From: JOPF133 sp052144935
GTDB taxonomy: Bacteria; Acidobacteriota; Terriglobia; Bryobacterales; Bryobacteraceae
NCBI GenBank assembly: GCA_052144935.1
Contig: JBKQPR010000257.1
Span: forward strand, 1 to 21,118
Direction: 5' to 3'
Length of the DNA stretch: 21,118 bases
Position numbers and translations under genes: made by a program. The stretch's first letter is position 1, and each line of letters starts with the position of its first letter. This document shows, piece after piece, positions 8,542 to 15,423 of this stretch. A model generated the notes under the pieces. It searched no databases. It worked only from the letters and a program-made list of their open reading frames with translations, and was not told where the DNA came from.

Positions 8542-10539
8542 CTACTGCCCCAAATACTTCGCCAGCCACGCGATCCAACGGCGGTCGATGTCGCGCGAGT
8601 GCACCGGGTCCGCCGGGCTGTGTCCGGTCACCGGATAGGCGATGAACTGCGTGGTCACCCCGTTATCAGTCAGCACGTGATAGAGCTGGAAGGATTGGGT
8701 GATGGGCACGCGGTAATCGCCGGTGTCGGAGAGGATCAGGGTGGGCGCCTTGATTTTCGAGGCATAGGTGATGGGCGATTGTTCGCGGTATGCGTCCAAG
8801 CGCTTTTGGTCGGTGTACGGTGAGCCGCCGAAAGCCGAAGCCCGCCGCACGTTGGCGTCGCCGTAGTTGTACTGGTCCAGCCAGTCGGTGACCGCCGCTC
8901 CCGCTACCGCCGCCTTCCACTGGCCCGGATAGTTGCCCGTCAGCCACGTGGTCATGTAGCCGCCGTAAGACCAGCCGGAGACCGCCATCCGCGCCGTGTC
9001 GATGAAGCCGCGCTTTTCAAGCACCGCCACGCCCGCCATCACGTCGCGGCCCGGTCCCTTGCCGGCATCGTTCCAGATGCCGGCTTGAAATGCGTTCCCC
9101 AGGTTATCGCTCCCGCGGTAGTTGGGTTCGAAGACGATCCATTCCTGCGCCGCCAGAAGCTGCGCGCGGCTGGAAAATGCCTCTTTGGAAGCCGATCGGG
9201 GCCCGCCATGGATGTACAGCACCAGGGGGTATTTCTTGGTTGAGGTGAAGTCCGGCGGATACGTCACCACGCCATCCATGTGGAACGTTTCGCAATCCCA
9301 GTGGATGGTTTCGGATTTGCCCAGGTCGAGCGCAGCCGTCTCGCGGTTGAAATCCGTCATACGCTGCGGCTTGGCGTCCGGCGAAGCCAGGTAGTACATT
9401 TCGGCGGGCCGGCCGGGTTCGCTGCCGGTCAGTGCGATTTCGCCCTTCGGACCCACAGAAGCGTCCAGCCAGAAGGGCGCCGTGGCCACGATGTTCCCCA
9501 TGTCAATGCGCCGGGCTTTGCCATGGTCCATCGGCTGAATCCACAGCGCCGTGGTCGTGCCGTCGTTGGCGCTCACCAGCATCGAGTTGCCGTCCGGCAT
9601 CCAGATGGCCCGCGCCACATTCCGATCCAGCGCGCGCGTCACGCTCGCGGTATCTCCGCCGGTGGCCGGTCCCATATAAATCTCTCCCACGTTCCTGGTG
9701 TCGCCGTCGCGCGGATACCAATGCGCGAGGTGCCGGCCATCGGGTGAGAACAGTGGGTCGCCCTCAAGGCGGGTTCGACCGCTGAAGGCCCGCAGCACCC
9801 CGGTGTCCACGTCCAGCAGTTGAATCACGCTCTTGTCGCTATCGCCGGTATAGGGGGTCGCCACCCTGACGACTGCCAGTAGCTTGCCGTCAGGCGACCA
9901 GGAGAGCGGCGAGGAAGGCGGCCCTGGCGGCAAGCTGAGGGGCAGGGTCCACTCGCCGGAGGTGAGCCGACGGGCCGCGCCCTTGCCGTCCGCCGCGATC
10001 AGCCATACGTGCGCGGGCCGCGGTGCCTCCTGCAACAGAAAGTGATTGTTCCGAATCTCGAAGGCGTGGTTGTGGCGCTCTTCACCCGTGACCTTCGGCG
10101 CCTCGTCCGTGGCCACGTACGCAATCTGGCCTGCACCCGGCCGCCAGGCGAACTGCTGGACGCCAGTTGCCGACTTGGTGAGTTGCCAGGCATCGCCGCC
10201 GTCGACCGACATCAGGAAGACTTGCGGCTTGCCGTCCACCGTGGCCAGAAAGGCCAACTGGTTTCCATTAGCCGACCAGCGCGGCTGGGTCAAACCGCGG
10301 CGGTCGTGCGTCATCACCCGCTGGGCGCGGGTCGCTACTTCGATCAGCACCAGCTCCGGATCGTAGCGGTCGTCCTCGAAATTCGTCCGCGAAACCACCA
10401 GCGCGATGGTCTTGCCGTCCGGTGAGATCTGAGGATCGGCGACCCGCACGATCTTTCCGACACTCTCGATGGCGAACCGCGCGGCGCACAGTCCGCTCGC
10501 CGCTGCCAGGAACAACACACTCAGTCTGGTCAATCGCAT
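8542..10539 (-). CDS. Secreted S9 family prolyl oligopeptidase-like serine peptidase
   Basis: This is a 665-residue protein. A signal peptide (LSVLFLAAASGLCAA) directs it to the periplasm or outside. Residues about 30-400 form a WD/PD40-type beta-propeller (repeated SPDGK and WSPDG motifs), which gates the active site in this family. The C-terminal alpha/beta hydrolase domain carries the oxyanion region YIHGGPRSA, the nucleophile in GWSYGG (Ser about 524), Asp about 608 (TGDYRVP) and His about 640 (TGHSP). The triad is complete, so it should be an active aminopeptidase or oligopeptidase. A good ribosome site (GGAGGGA) lies 5 bases before the ATG. It stands alone; the stop codon touches the repeat block downstream. 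Likely role: peptide scavenging. Confidence 0.93.
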   Translation of the reverse strand: MRLTRLSVLFLAAASGLCAARFAIESVGKIVRVADPQISPDGKTIALVVSRTNFEDDRYDPELVLIEVATRAQRVMTHDRRGLTQPRWSANGNQLAFLATVDGKPQVFLMSVDGGDAWQLTKSATGVQQFAWRPGAGQIAYVATDEAPKVTGEERHNHAFEIRNNHFLLQEAPRPAHVWLIAADGKGAARRLTSGEWTLPLSLPPGPPSSPLSWSPDGKLLAVVRVATPYTGDSDKSVIQLLDVDTGVLRAFSGRTRLEGDPLFSPDGRHLAHWYPRDGDTRNVGEIYMGPATGGDTASVTRALDRNVARAIWMPDGNSMLVSANDGTTTALWIQPMDHGKARRIDMGNIVATAPFWLDASVGPKGEIALTGSEPGRPAEMYYLASPDAKPQRMTDFNRETAALDLGKSETIHWDCETFHMDGVVTYPPDFTSTKKYPLVLYIHGGPRSASKEAFSSRAQLLAAQEWIVFEPNYRGSDNLGNAFQAGIWNDAGKGPGRDVMAGVAVLEKRGFIDTARMAVSGWSYGGYMTTWLTGNYPGQWKAAVAGAAVTDWLDQYNYGDANVRRASAFGGSPYTDQKRLDAYREQSPITYASKIKAPTLILSDTGDYRVPITQSFQLYHVLTDNGVTTQFIAYPVTGHSPADPVHSRDIDRRWIAWLAKYLGQ

Positions 10540-10677
10540 AGATCCCTCCGCTCTTTAGACTTCCGCCAAATCGCAGTTTGCGGAAAGTATACCACCTGGC
10601 GCCGGGCAGCCAAGGCCTGCGCCCACCTCTTGGCTCCCGATTCGAGGTATCAACATGTTCATCAGGGCGGTTATGGC

Positions 10678-10791
10678 ATTTTCTCCGATTCAACGACTTT
10701 GAAGCTCTGGCTGAATAGCCAGGCCAGCCCGCACACGCGCTCCTGCTACCGGCGCGATGCCGACCGCCTCCTGGCGCAGGCCGCGAAGTAG
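10678..10791 (+). pseudogene. Tyrosine recombinase N-terminal remnant
   Basis: In one frame, ending at a TAG at 10789-10791, the sequence reads TTLKLWLNSQ, then ASPHTRSCYRRDADRLLAQA. This matches the core-binding (SAM-like) domain of XerC/D-type integrases, where a SPHTRRAYRRD-like segment is characteristic. There is no start codon in frame and no catalytic domain after the stop: the minus-strand M50 gene begins ending at 10855. It is a short scrap of an integrase gene, a sign of past mobile DNA. The match is brief, so the call is moderate. Confidence 0.5.
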
Positions 10792-10854
10792 CGGCCGATG
10801 GCGTCGCGCAGGGCGGCGACGAACTCCTGGTCGGAAGCGACCGCGGCGGACATC

Positions 10855-11637
10855 TCAATCCCGCCAGCGGCGGTAAGACGGGATGATGCGGCGGCGTGCG
10901 CCTTCCATGGCCTGGAGGCTGGAGACGGCGAAGAGCCCGAACATGATGGTGAGCCATGTGTTTTCATTAGCAATGCCCGCGAGCGCTACGGCGGCGGCAA
11001 TCACCGCGGAGGCGATCAGCGATTTTCGGCGGCCGTCGTAACGGTCCCATTGTTCTAAAAAAGCGCGCGAGATGTGGCCCCCATCGAGCGGCCAAACCGG
11101 AAGCAGATTTACCAGGCCCCAGTAGAAGTTTACGAAGAGAAGATCGTTGACAAGCATGGTCGCGTGGGAATACAGAGAAACGCTGTGCGACCACAGTAGT
11201 AATTTGTAGTTGAGCATCGCGCTGAGGTACGGGAGGAACATGTGGCGGCCGAGGAAGACGCGGCCGCCGGTGAGGGCAGCCGCGGCGAGCGTGAGGCCGG
11301 CCAGGCAGAGACCAGCCACGGGACCGGCCGCCGCCACCATCACCTCAGGGAAGGTTCCGTCGACGTCGCGATGCGGAATCGCCATGCCGCCGAATCCGTA
11401 GAGCACCACTTCCGCGTCCCGGCGAAAGAAGCGGAAAGCGAGGACATGGCCCATCTCGTGGAGGAGAATGGAAACAAAGCAGACCGCCACCCAGTTGAGC
11501 AAACCGGCCGGGCCGCGGTCGGATCCCAGGATCAGCAGCGCTACCCAGAACCAGAACTTCACCCGGACCGGCGTGCCGAAGAGCCGGAAGCTCCACTGGG
11601 CGCGGTCGCTTTGCGGGCAATCGCAGATGGTGGTCAT
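10855..11637 (-). CDS. M50 site-2-protease-like membrane metallopeptidase
   Basis: A 260-residue intramembrane zinc peptidase. The zinc motif HEMGH sits at residues 60-64 within a hydrophobic helix, and the third ligand motif NLLPVWPLDGG (178-188, Asp about 186) is intact. Five or six membrane segments can be counted, with an AAAGPVAG loop near 104. No PDZ or CBS domain is present, so it is a minimal S2P member. Relatives cut membrane-bound regulators or remnant signal peptides; the substrate is not evident here. No Shine-Dalgarno sequence precedes the ATG, but a TATAAT lies 12 bases upstream, which suggests a leaderless or nearly leaderless message. It is transcribed alone. Confidence 0.9.
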   Translation of the reverse strand: MTTICDCPQSDRAQWSFRLFGTPVRVKFWFWVALLILGSDRGPAGLLNWVAVCFVSILLHEMGHVLAFRFFRRDAEVVLYGFGGMAIPHRDVDGTFPEVMVAAAGPVAGLCLAGLTLAAAALTGGRVFLGRHMFLPYLSAMLNYKLLLWSHSVSLYSHATMLVNDLLFVNFYWGLVNLLPVWPLDGGHISRAFLEQWDRYDGRRKSLIASAVIAAAVALAGIANENTWLTIMFGLFAVSSLQAMEGARRRIIPSYRRWRD

Positions 11638-11649
11638 AGTGGCGAACCG

Positions 11650-11678
11650 ATTATACGGCCAAGATGCGGGCGGTTACA
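11650..11678 (-). promoter_or_regulatory. Candidate promoter of the M50 peptidase gene
   Basis: A perfect TATAAT (-10) on the minus strand at 11655-11650 lies 12 bases before the ATG at 11637. The hexamer 17 bases further upstream (11678-11673) is TGTAAC, a poor -35. Transcription from here would start within about 6 bases of the ATG, in agreement with the absence of a ribosome site. Confidence 0.35.
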
Positions 11679-11879
11679 GGTTGTCGAAGGGTAGTTGTAG
11701 TTTTGCAATTAAAGGTGGAGTAATGGAAGTACCACGCCCGCTCTCGGAGTATCGCGGCTCGGGATTGTCGACTGTCCGATTCCTATTACGATGCGAGCTG
11801 AGTGTTTTTAGCTATCGCGAAGCAGAGGGCCGAATAAGCGCCGTCCGCCGTCGACTTTTCCTCCATTGCTGAAACGGCC

Positions 11880-12070
11880 CATGGCATGTTCGTTGAGAGA
11901 GGCACTGTCGCCGCCGCCGTGCGGAGCAACCGTCACGCGGCGACCCGGCCGTGTGGGCATAAGGCTGATGCGATCCGATCTGGCGGACGAAATAAAAAGC
12001 CATCGTGGTTGAGGGCGGCGATGAGTTCCCTGGCGGCGAGTGAACGGAGGCCCCGATAATCGATGGCCAT
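11880..12070 (-). pseudogene. hicA: HicA-type mRNA interferase toxin, frameshifted
   Basis: The ATG at 12070 lies 4 bases after the hicB stop. The first frame gives LAARELIAALNHDGF, the start of the HicA double-stranded-RNA-binding-like fold. In a T5 run (near 11990) the reading shifts: removing one T gives DGFYFVRQIGSHQPYAH, which contains the GSH segment bearing the catalytic histidine of HicA. A second one-base shift is needed to reach GRRVTVAPHGGGDS. The undisturbed first frame ends at a TGA at 11933 after 45 residues and misses the catalytic histidine. Intact HicA proteins are about 60-85 residues and cut mRNA in the ribosome context. The C-terminus after 11895 is hardly recognisable. 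It is a decayed toxin; a sequencing error would need to have happened twice. Confidence 0.75.
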
Positions 12071-12074
12071 GGGC

Positions 12075-12416
12075 CTAAGTCGTGACGGCGATACGGGGTG
12101 CTTCTTGTGAGATCTCGTTAACCTTCACATCGCCGGCGGGGCCCTCGGGAAGCGCCCGGCCTTCTTCAAGAAACTCCTCAACGATCCTGTGGACCACTTC
12201 GTTAATGTTCTTCAACGCTTCGTCCCTGGTGCGCCCCGAGCTCGCGGCGCTGAGGCTTTCGAGCGCGGGGCAGTAAGCGTGCCACGCCGGATTGCCCGAG
12301 GCATCCTCGTCCGGCTCAACCACGACTCTGAAGGTGTAGGTCTTCACGGTACGAGATAGGCTCAGTTCCAGTGTAGCGCCCGTGATGAGGCCGGTTTCAT
12401 TCAGCGTGAGCCTCAT
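12075..12416 (-). CDS. hicB: HicB-family antitoxin
   Basis: A 113-residue protein with the HicB partial RNase H-like fold: YTFRVVVEPDEDA, then WHAYCPALESL, then GRTRDEALKNINEVVHRIVEEFLEEG. HicB binds and blocks HicA and often represses its own operon. This one has no recognisable C-terminal DNA-binding domain, a common short form. The ATG at 12416 overlaps the deoC stop (TGATG), which implies translational coupling. Typical HicB proteins begin near the KTYTF segment, and a GTG at 12347 would give that start, so the first 23 residues are uncertain. It is followed by a broken hicA, so it is probably an orphan antitoxin. Confidence 0.85.
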   Translation of the reverse strand: MRLTLNETGLITGATLELSLSRTVKTYTFRVVVEPDEDASGNPAWHAYCPALESLSAASSGRTRDEALKNINEVVHRIVEEFLEEGRALPEGPAGDVKVNEISQEAPRIAVTT

Positions 12417-13126
12417 CACCCCGTAGCCGCCAGGCGCGTCTTCCACTCTTCCAGAATGGCGGCGCTTTGGGCGGTGGCGACACGCGAGCAACCCGCGTCG
12501 TACGCCTCCAGCACGTTCGCCAGCGTACACACGCCCCCGGCGGCTTCCACGCCCGTCTCTTCAGGCAGGTACTTGCGCATCAGCGCCAGATCCGCCACGG
12601 TGTAACCGGAGGGGGCGAATCCCGTCGAGGTGCTCACCGAATCCACCTCGGCGCGTTCCGCGCAACGCAGGGCGATGATCTTTAATTCCTCGGTGAGGTA
12701 CGCGTTTTCCAGGATCGCCGTGACGGCGGCGCGCTCTTTGTGGCAGGCCTCGGAGATCTGCGCCAGCTCGGTCTGCACGTGCTGGAACTCGCGCGAGAGC
12801 AGGCGCGAGAGGGCGATCACCACGCCGATCTCGCGCGCGCCGCGGCGCAGCAGGTCGCGGGTTTCGAACAGCTTGGCGGCGGTGGTCTGGGATCCGTGCG
12901 GGAACCCCACCACGGACCCCGGTTTCACGGAGCTGCCGTCCAGATGGCGCACCGCCAGCTCCAGATCGCACGGCCGCACCGAAACGCCGGCCACGCCGTA
13001 GCGGTGGGCCAGTTGGATTCCTTCGAGCGCCTGAGCGCTGGTCAGCTCGGGCCGCAACAGGGAATGGAGGATCAGGCGGGCGACATCTTCGTAGGCCGCC
13101 AGGGGTGGGCGCGTTGGGGAGTCCAT
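12416..13126 (-). CDS. DeoC-like aldolase-fold protein lacking catalytic residues
   Basis: This 236-residue protein is similar to class I deoxyribose-phosphate aldolase along the whole TIM barrel: SVVGFPHG (71-78), ETRDLLRRGAREI (88-100), STSTGFAPSGYT (165-176), AAGGVCTL (195-202). Known enzymes use an Asp in the EIDMV-like strand, a Schiff-base Lys in VKTSTG and a proton-relay Lys in VKASGG. Here these positions are Gly101 (EIGVV), Ser165 (VSTSTG) and Glu194 (VEAAGG). The nucleotide sequence confirms GGC, AGC and GAA. All three key residues are gone while the fold and frame are intact, so retro-aldol cleavage of deoxyribose 5-phosphate by the known mechanism is not expected. The start at 13126 is chosen because upstream sequence is Pro/Arg-rich and non-homologous. 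It lies 100 bases after cpoB and is coupled to hicB. It may be a pseudoenzyme or a protein with a new activity. Confidence 0.8.
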   Translation of the reverse strand: MDSPTRPPLAAYEDVARLILHSLLRPELTSAQALEGIQLAHRYGVAGVSVRPCDLELAVRHLDGSSVKPGSVVGFPHGSQTTAAKLFETRDLLRRGAREIGVVIALSRLLSREFQHVQTELAQISEACHKERAAVTAILENAYLTEELKIIALRCAERAEVDSVSTSTGFAPSGYTVADLALMRKYLPEETGVEAAGGVCTLANVLEAYDAGCSRVATAQSAAILEEWKTRLAATG

Positions 13127-13226
13127 ACGGGTCCAGTCTATCGTTTTCTCGGGTGTGCGTTTTCCGGGGCGCGGGCTCGGGCGGGACGCGCAGGGGGAAA
13201 AATGCGGTAGGCAATCGGGCGGCGGG

Positions 13227-14171
13227 CTACTCCTGCTTCTTCTTCCTGGTGGCGGCTGCCGCGGAGCCGCAGTTGAATCCAAGGGATTTGACCTGGTCGC
13301 ACGCCCGCGGCGCCAAATCGTTTCTGGGAAAGCGCTTCAGGAGTTCCTGGAATTCCTTGTTGGCATCCGTGCGCCGGCCCAATTTCACCAGCGCCTGTCC
13401 CTTGCCGAACAGGGCGTCGGGGGTCTTCCGATTGTCCTGGTATTTTTCGAGCACCAGATCGTAGTCTTTCACGGCGTTGTCATAGTCGCCCTGCGAGGCG
13501 TGGATCCAGCCAATGTAATACTGCGCGAAGGGCGCCATGTCGGTGTTGCCGTACCAGCGCAGGTAGTCGGAGAACTCCGAAAGGGCCAGATCCAGCTTGC
13601 CGCCGAGCCGGTCGCGGTCGGCGTTGGCATATAGATCGGTGGCCGAAATGGTCGGCAGATCCGGCGCCGATCCGCCCGGCGCCGTGCCGGTCTGGGAAGG
13701 CGGCGGTGGTGGCGGGGCCGAGAGCACTTTCACCACGTTGGACAGATCGCTCAACTGGGTTTGCAGCTTCGAAACCATGTTGGTCAGATCGCTCACCGCC
13801 GCCTGCAAGGTGCGGAGATCGCTGGACACCTGGTCCATGCGAGACCCCACGCCCACGACCGGCGTGACGACCTTTTCCTGAAGGTCCCGCAGACTCTGCT
13901 GCAGCCCGTTCTGGATCACGGCCACCGATTTGTTCGCGTCGTTGCCGGCGCTGAGCGACTGCTGCACCAGCGTTCGGATCTCCGCCAATTGCCGGTCCTG
14001 CGACTGCTGAAGCTGCTTCAACTGGTCCTGCAACTGGGCCACATCCCGTTGCAATTCCTCGATTTCCTTGCTGGCCGCGCGAGCGGGCCGCGGAGCGGAC
14101 ACGGTGACGAACGCCACGAATCCGCAGAAAACGGACGCGGGCAGAGCCCCAATGCAAAGGCGACGGAACAT
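13227..14171 (-). CDS. cpoB: Tol-Pal system protein CpoB/YbgF
   Basis: This is a 314-residue periplasmic protein. A signal peptide ends near residue 32 (ARAAS). A coiled coil rich in Gln and Leu (about 35-75, RDVAQLQDQLKQLQQSQDRQ) gives the trimerisation stalk, and a longer helical part reaches about 150. A Pro-rich linker (PPPPPP, near 155) leads to TPR repeats (about 178-300: AQYYIGWIHASQGDYDNAV, ALFGKGQALVKLGR). CpoB joins the Tol-Pal machine to peptidoglycan synthesis at division in Escherichia coli. A strong ribosome site (AGGAGGG) lies just before the ATG. It follows pal after 160 bases filled by a large inverted repeat, in the usual position at the end of tol-pal operons. Confidence 0.9.
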   Translation of the reverse strand: MFRRLCIGALPASVFCGFVAFVTVSAPRPARAASKEIEELQRDVAQLQDQLKQLQQSQDRQLAEIRTLVQQSLSAGNDANKSVAVIQNGLQQSLRDLQEKVVTPVVGVGSRMDQVSSDLRTLQAAVSDLTNMVSKLQTQLSDLSNVVKVLSAPPPPPPSQTGTAPGGSAPDLPTISATDLYANADRDRLGGKLDLALSEFSDYLRWYGNTDMAPFAQYYIGWIHASQGDYDNAVKDYDLVLEKYQDNRKTPDALFGKGQALVKLGRRTDANKEFQELLKRFPRNDLAPRACDQVKSLGFNCGSAAAATRKKKQE

Positions 14172-14226
14172 ACCACCCTCCTGAATTTATCCTAGCGAGG
14201 TTTCACCTCGGGCTGAAGCCTAATCC

Positions 14227-14327
14227 TCACCGCTGAGACGCTGAGATAACGGAGGAAGCGCGGAGAAAGCAGTTCTCTTCTTGCCTTTCTCCGCGCTTCC
14301 TCCGTTATCTCAGCGTCTCAGCGGTGA
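14227..14327. repeat. Perfect 43-bp inverted repeat between pal and cpoB
   Basis: Arms 14227-14269 and 14285-14327 are exact reverse complements around a 15-base loop. The arms contain CGCTGAGACGCTGAGA and GGAGGAAGCGCGGAGAAAG. It starts 4 bases after the pal stop codon and ends 56 bases before the cpoB ATG on the transcribed strand. There is no T-tract, so it is better seen as a REP/MITE-like element. In RNA it would form a very stable hairpin that could stabilise the upstream message or reduce read-through to cpoB. Confidence 0.9.
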
Positions 14328-14331
14328 ACTG

Positions 14332-15120
14332 TTACTGTCCCGGCGAGAAGTGAGCGCGGCGATTCTTCTGCCAGCACTCCTCGGTGGAGTCCGTGCAGAC
14401 CGGACGCTCCTTGCCGTAGCTGATGGTGCGGACGCGGTCGGCCGGCACGCCGAGCTGGACCAGGAAGTCCTTGGCGGCACTGGCGCGGCGGTCGCCCAGC
14501 CCGAGGTTGTACTCGGCCGACCCGCGCTCGTCGCAGTGGCCTTCCAGAACGATGGAAGCGTTCGGGAAATCCGTCAGAATGCTCTTCAACGCGGCGGCGT
14601 CGCGGGTGAGTGCATCGCGCGCGTCGCTGCGAATGTCGCTCTTATCGTAATCGAAGTAGGCATCCTGTAAATCCGAATTGACCCGCTGTTCGAGCGTGGC
14701 GGCGCGGGCCGGCGGCGTGGGCGGTGGAGGCGGCGGAGGCGGCGAGGTGACAGTCACCGTGGTGACGCCGGTCACCGATCCACCCGGTCCAGTGGCGGTC
14801 AAAGTGTAGGTGGTGGAGTTGGCGGGATTGACCGTCCGGTTGCCGGTGCTCTGCACGGCGCCAACGCCGTTATTGATCGAAACGCCGGTTACTTCGCCCG
14901 AAACCTGCCAGCGCAAAGTCGAAGACTGGCCGCGCTGGATGTTGGACGGTTCGGCGCTGAACTGCGAGACGACCGGCGGCCGCGGAGTGGGCGCCGACGC
15001 CGTGGGAGCGGGAGCCGGCGGTGGTGGTGGCGGGGCTGGCGGGGCCTTCTTTTTGCAGCCGGCCGCGAACAGCGCCAGGGAGAGTGCCAAGCAGAGAGAA
15101 GCTTTTCGTTTAGTGAACAT
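14332..15120 (-). CDS. pal: Peptidoglycan-associated lipoprotein Pal with Ig-like insert
   Basis: A 262-residue outer-membrane lipoprotein. The lipobox is FAAGC with Cys22. A Pro/Ala-rich tether (about 26-47) leads to an Ig-like or PKD-like beta-sandwich (about 50-127: FSAEPSNIQRGQSSTLRW, TTYTLTATGPGG). A second Pro run (PPPPPPPP) follows, and then the OmpA-like peptidoglycan-binding domain (about 150-262) with FDYDKSDIR, LEGHCDERGSAEYN and GDRRASAAKDFL. The Asp and Arg residues that bind diaminopimelate in OmpA domains are in place. Pal normally has about 170 residues with no Ig domain. An AGGAGG lies 8 bases before the ATG at 15120; the ATG at 15126 is too close to it. The gene order after tolB supports the call. 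Confidence 0.9.
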   Translation of the reverse strand: MFTKRKASLCLALSLALFAAGCKKKAPPAPPPPPPAPAPTASAPTPRPPVVSQFSAEPSNIQRGQSSTLRWQVSGEVTGVSINNGVGAVQSTGNRTVNPANSTTYTLTATGPGGSVTGVTTVTVTSPPPPPPPPTPPARAATLEQRVNSDLQDAYFDYDKSDIRSDARDALTRDAAALKSILTDFPNASIVLEGHCDERGSAEYNLGLGDRRASAAKDFLVQLGVPADRVRTISYGKERPVCTDSTEECWQKNRRAHFSPGQ

Positions 15121-15192
15121 GAACATCGCCTCCTGAAATTTCAACTCTACCGCGAAGATGGAGCGGATTGGCAAGAAAAAAAGGGACTTCGG

Positions 15193-15358
15193 CTTGTGGG
15201 GCAGCCAATTCCGGCTGCCGCCTGGCCCATAGGGCACCCCCAGCCGGGGATGGGCAGCGCGCGAAATTGGAGCCGGCTGAAAGCCGGCTGCGGGCAAGAT
15301 TGCCCGCCCCACACGGCCCTGTGGGCCCGGCTGCAGCCGGGATTGGCTGCCCCACAAG
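15193..15358. repeat. Compound palindromic (REP-like) element between tolB and pal
   Basis: Outer arms 15193-15218 and 15333-15358 (beginning CTTGTGGGGCAGCC) are reverse complements with one mismatch in 26. Inside lie two smaller hairpins: AGCCGGCT-GAA-AGCCGGCT (15271-15289) and GCGGGCAA-GA-TTGCCCGC (15290-15307). A CGCCCTCTGGGCC pair follows at about 15382-15410. The 303-base gap 15121-15423 contains no gene. Nested palindromes of this kind look like a clustered REP or small non-autonomous element. Confidence 0.8.
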
Positions 15359-15423
15359 GCCCGGCGCCAACCGCTTCCGGGGCGCCCTCTGGGCCCGACG
15401 CCCTCTGGGCCGGGCTCTGACGG

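Noticed and set aside
11723..11872. Small plus-strand ORF of 49 codons behind a GGTGGAG
   Set aside because: The sequence resembles no protein family and its end overlaps the decayed hicA tail on the other strand; the ribosome-like site alone is not enough.
14227..14327. Rho-independent terminator after pal
   Set aside because: The stem is far longer than a terminator and no T-tract follows on the transcribed strand.
15121..15357. Upstream extension of Pal through the intergenic repeat
   Set aside because: It would remove the lipoprotein signal from the N-terminus; the AGGAGG site and lipobox fix the start near 15120.
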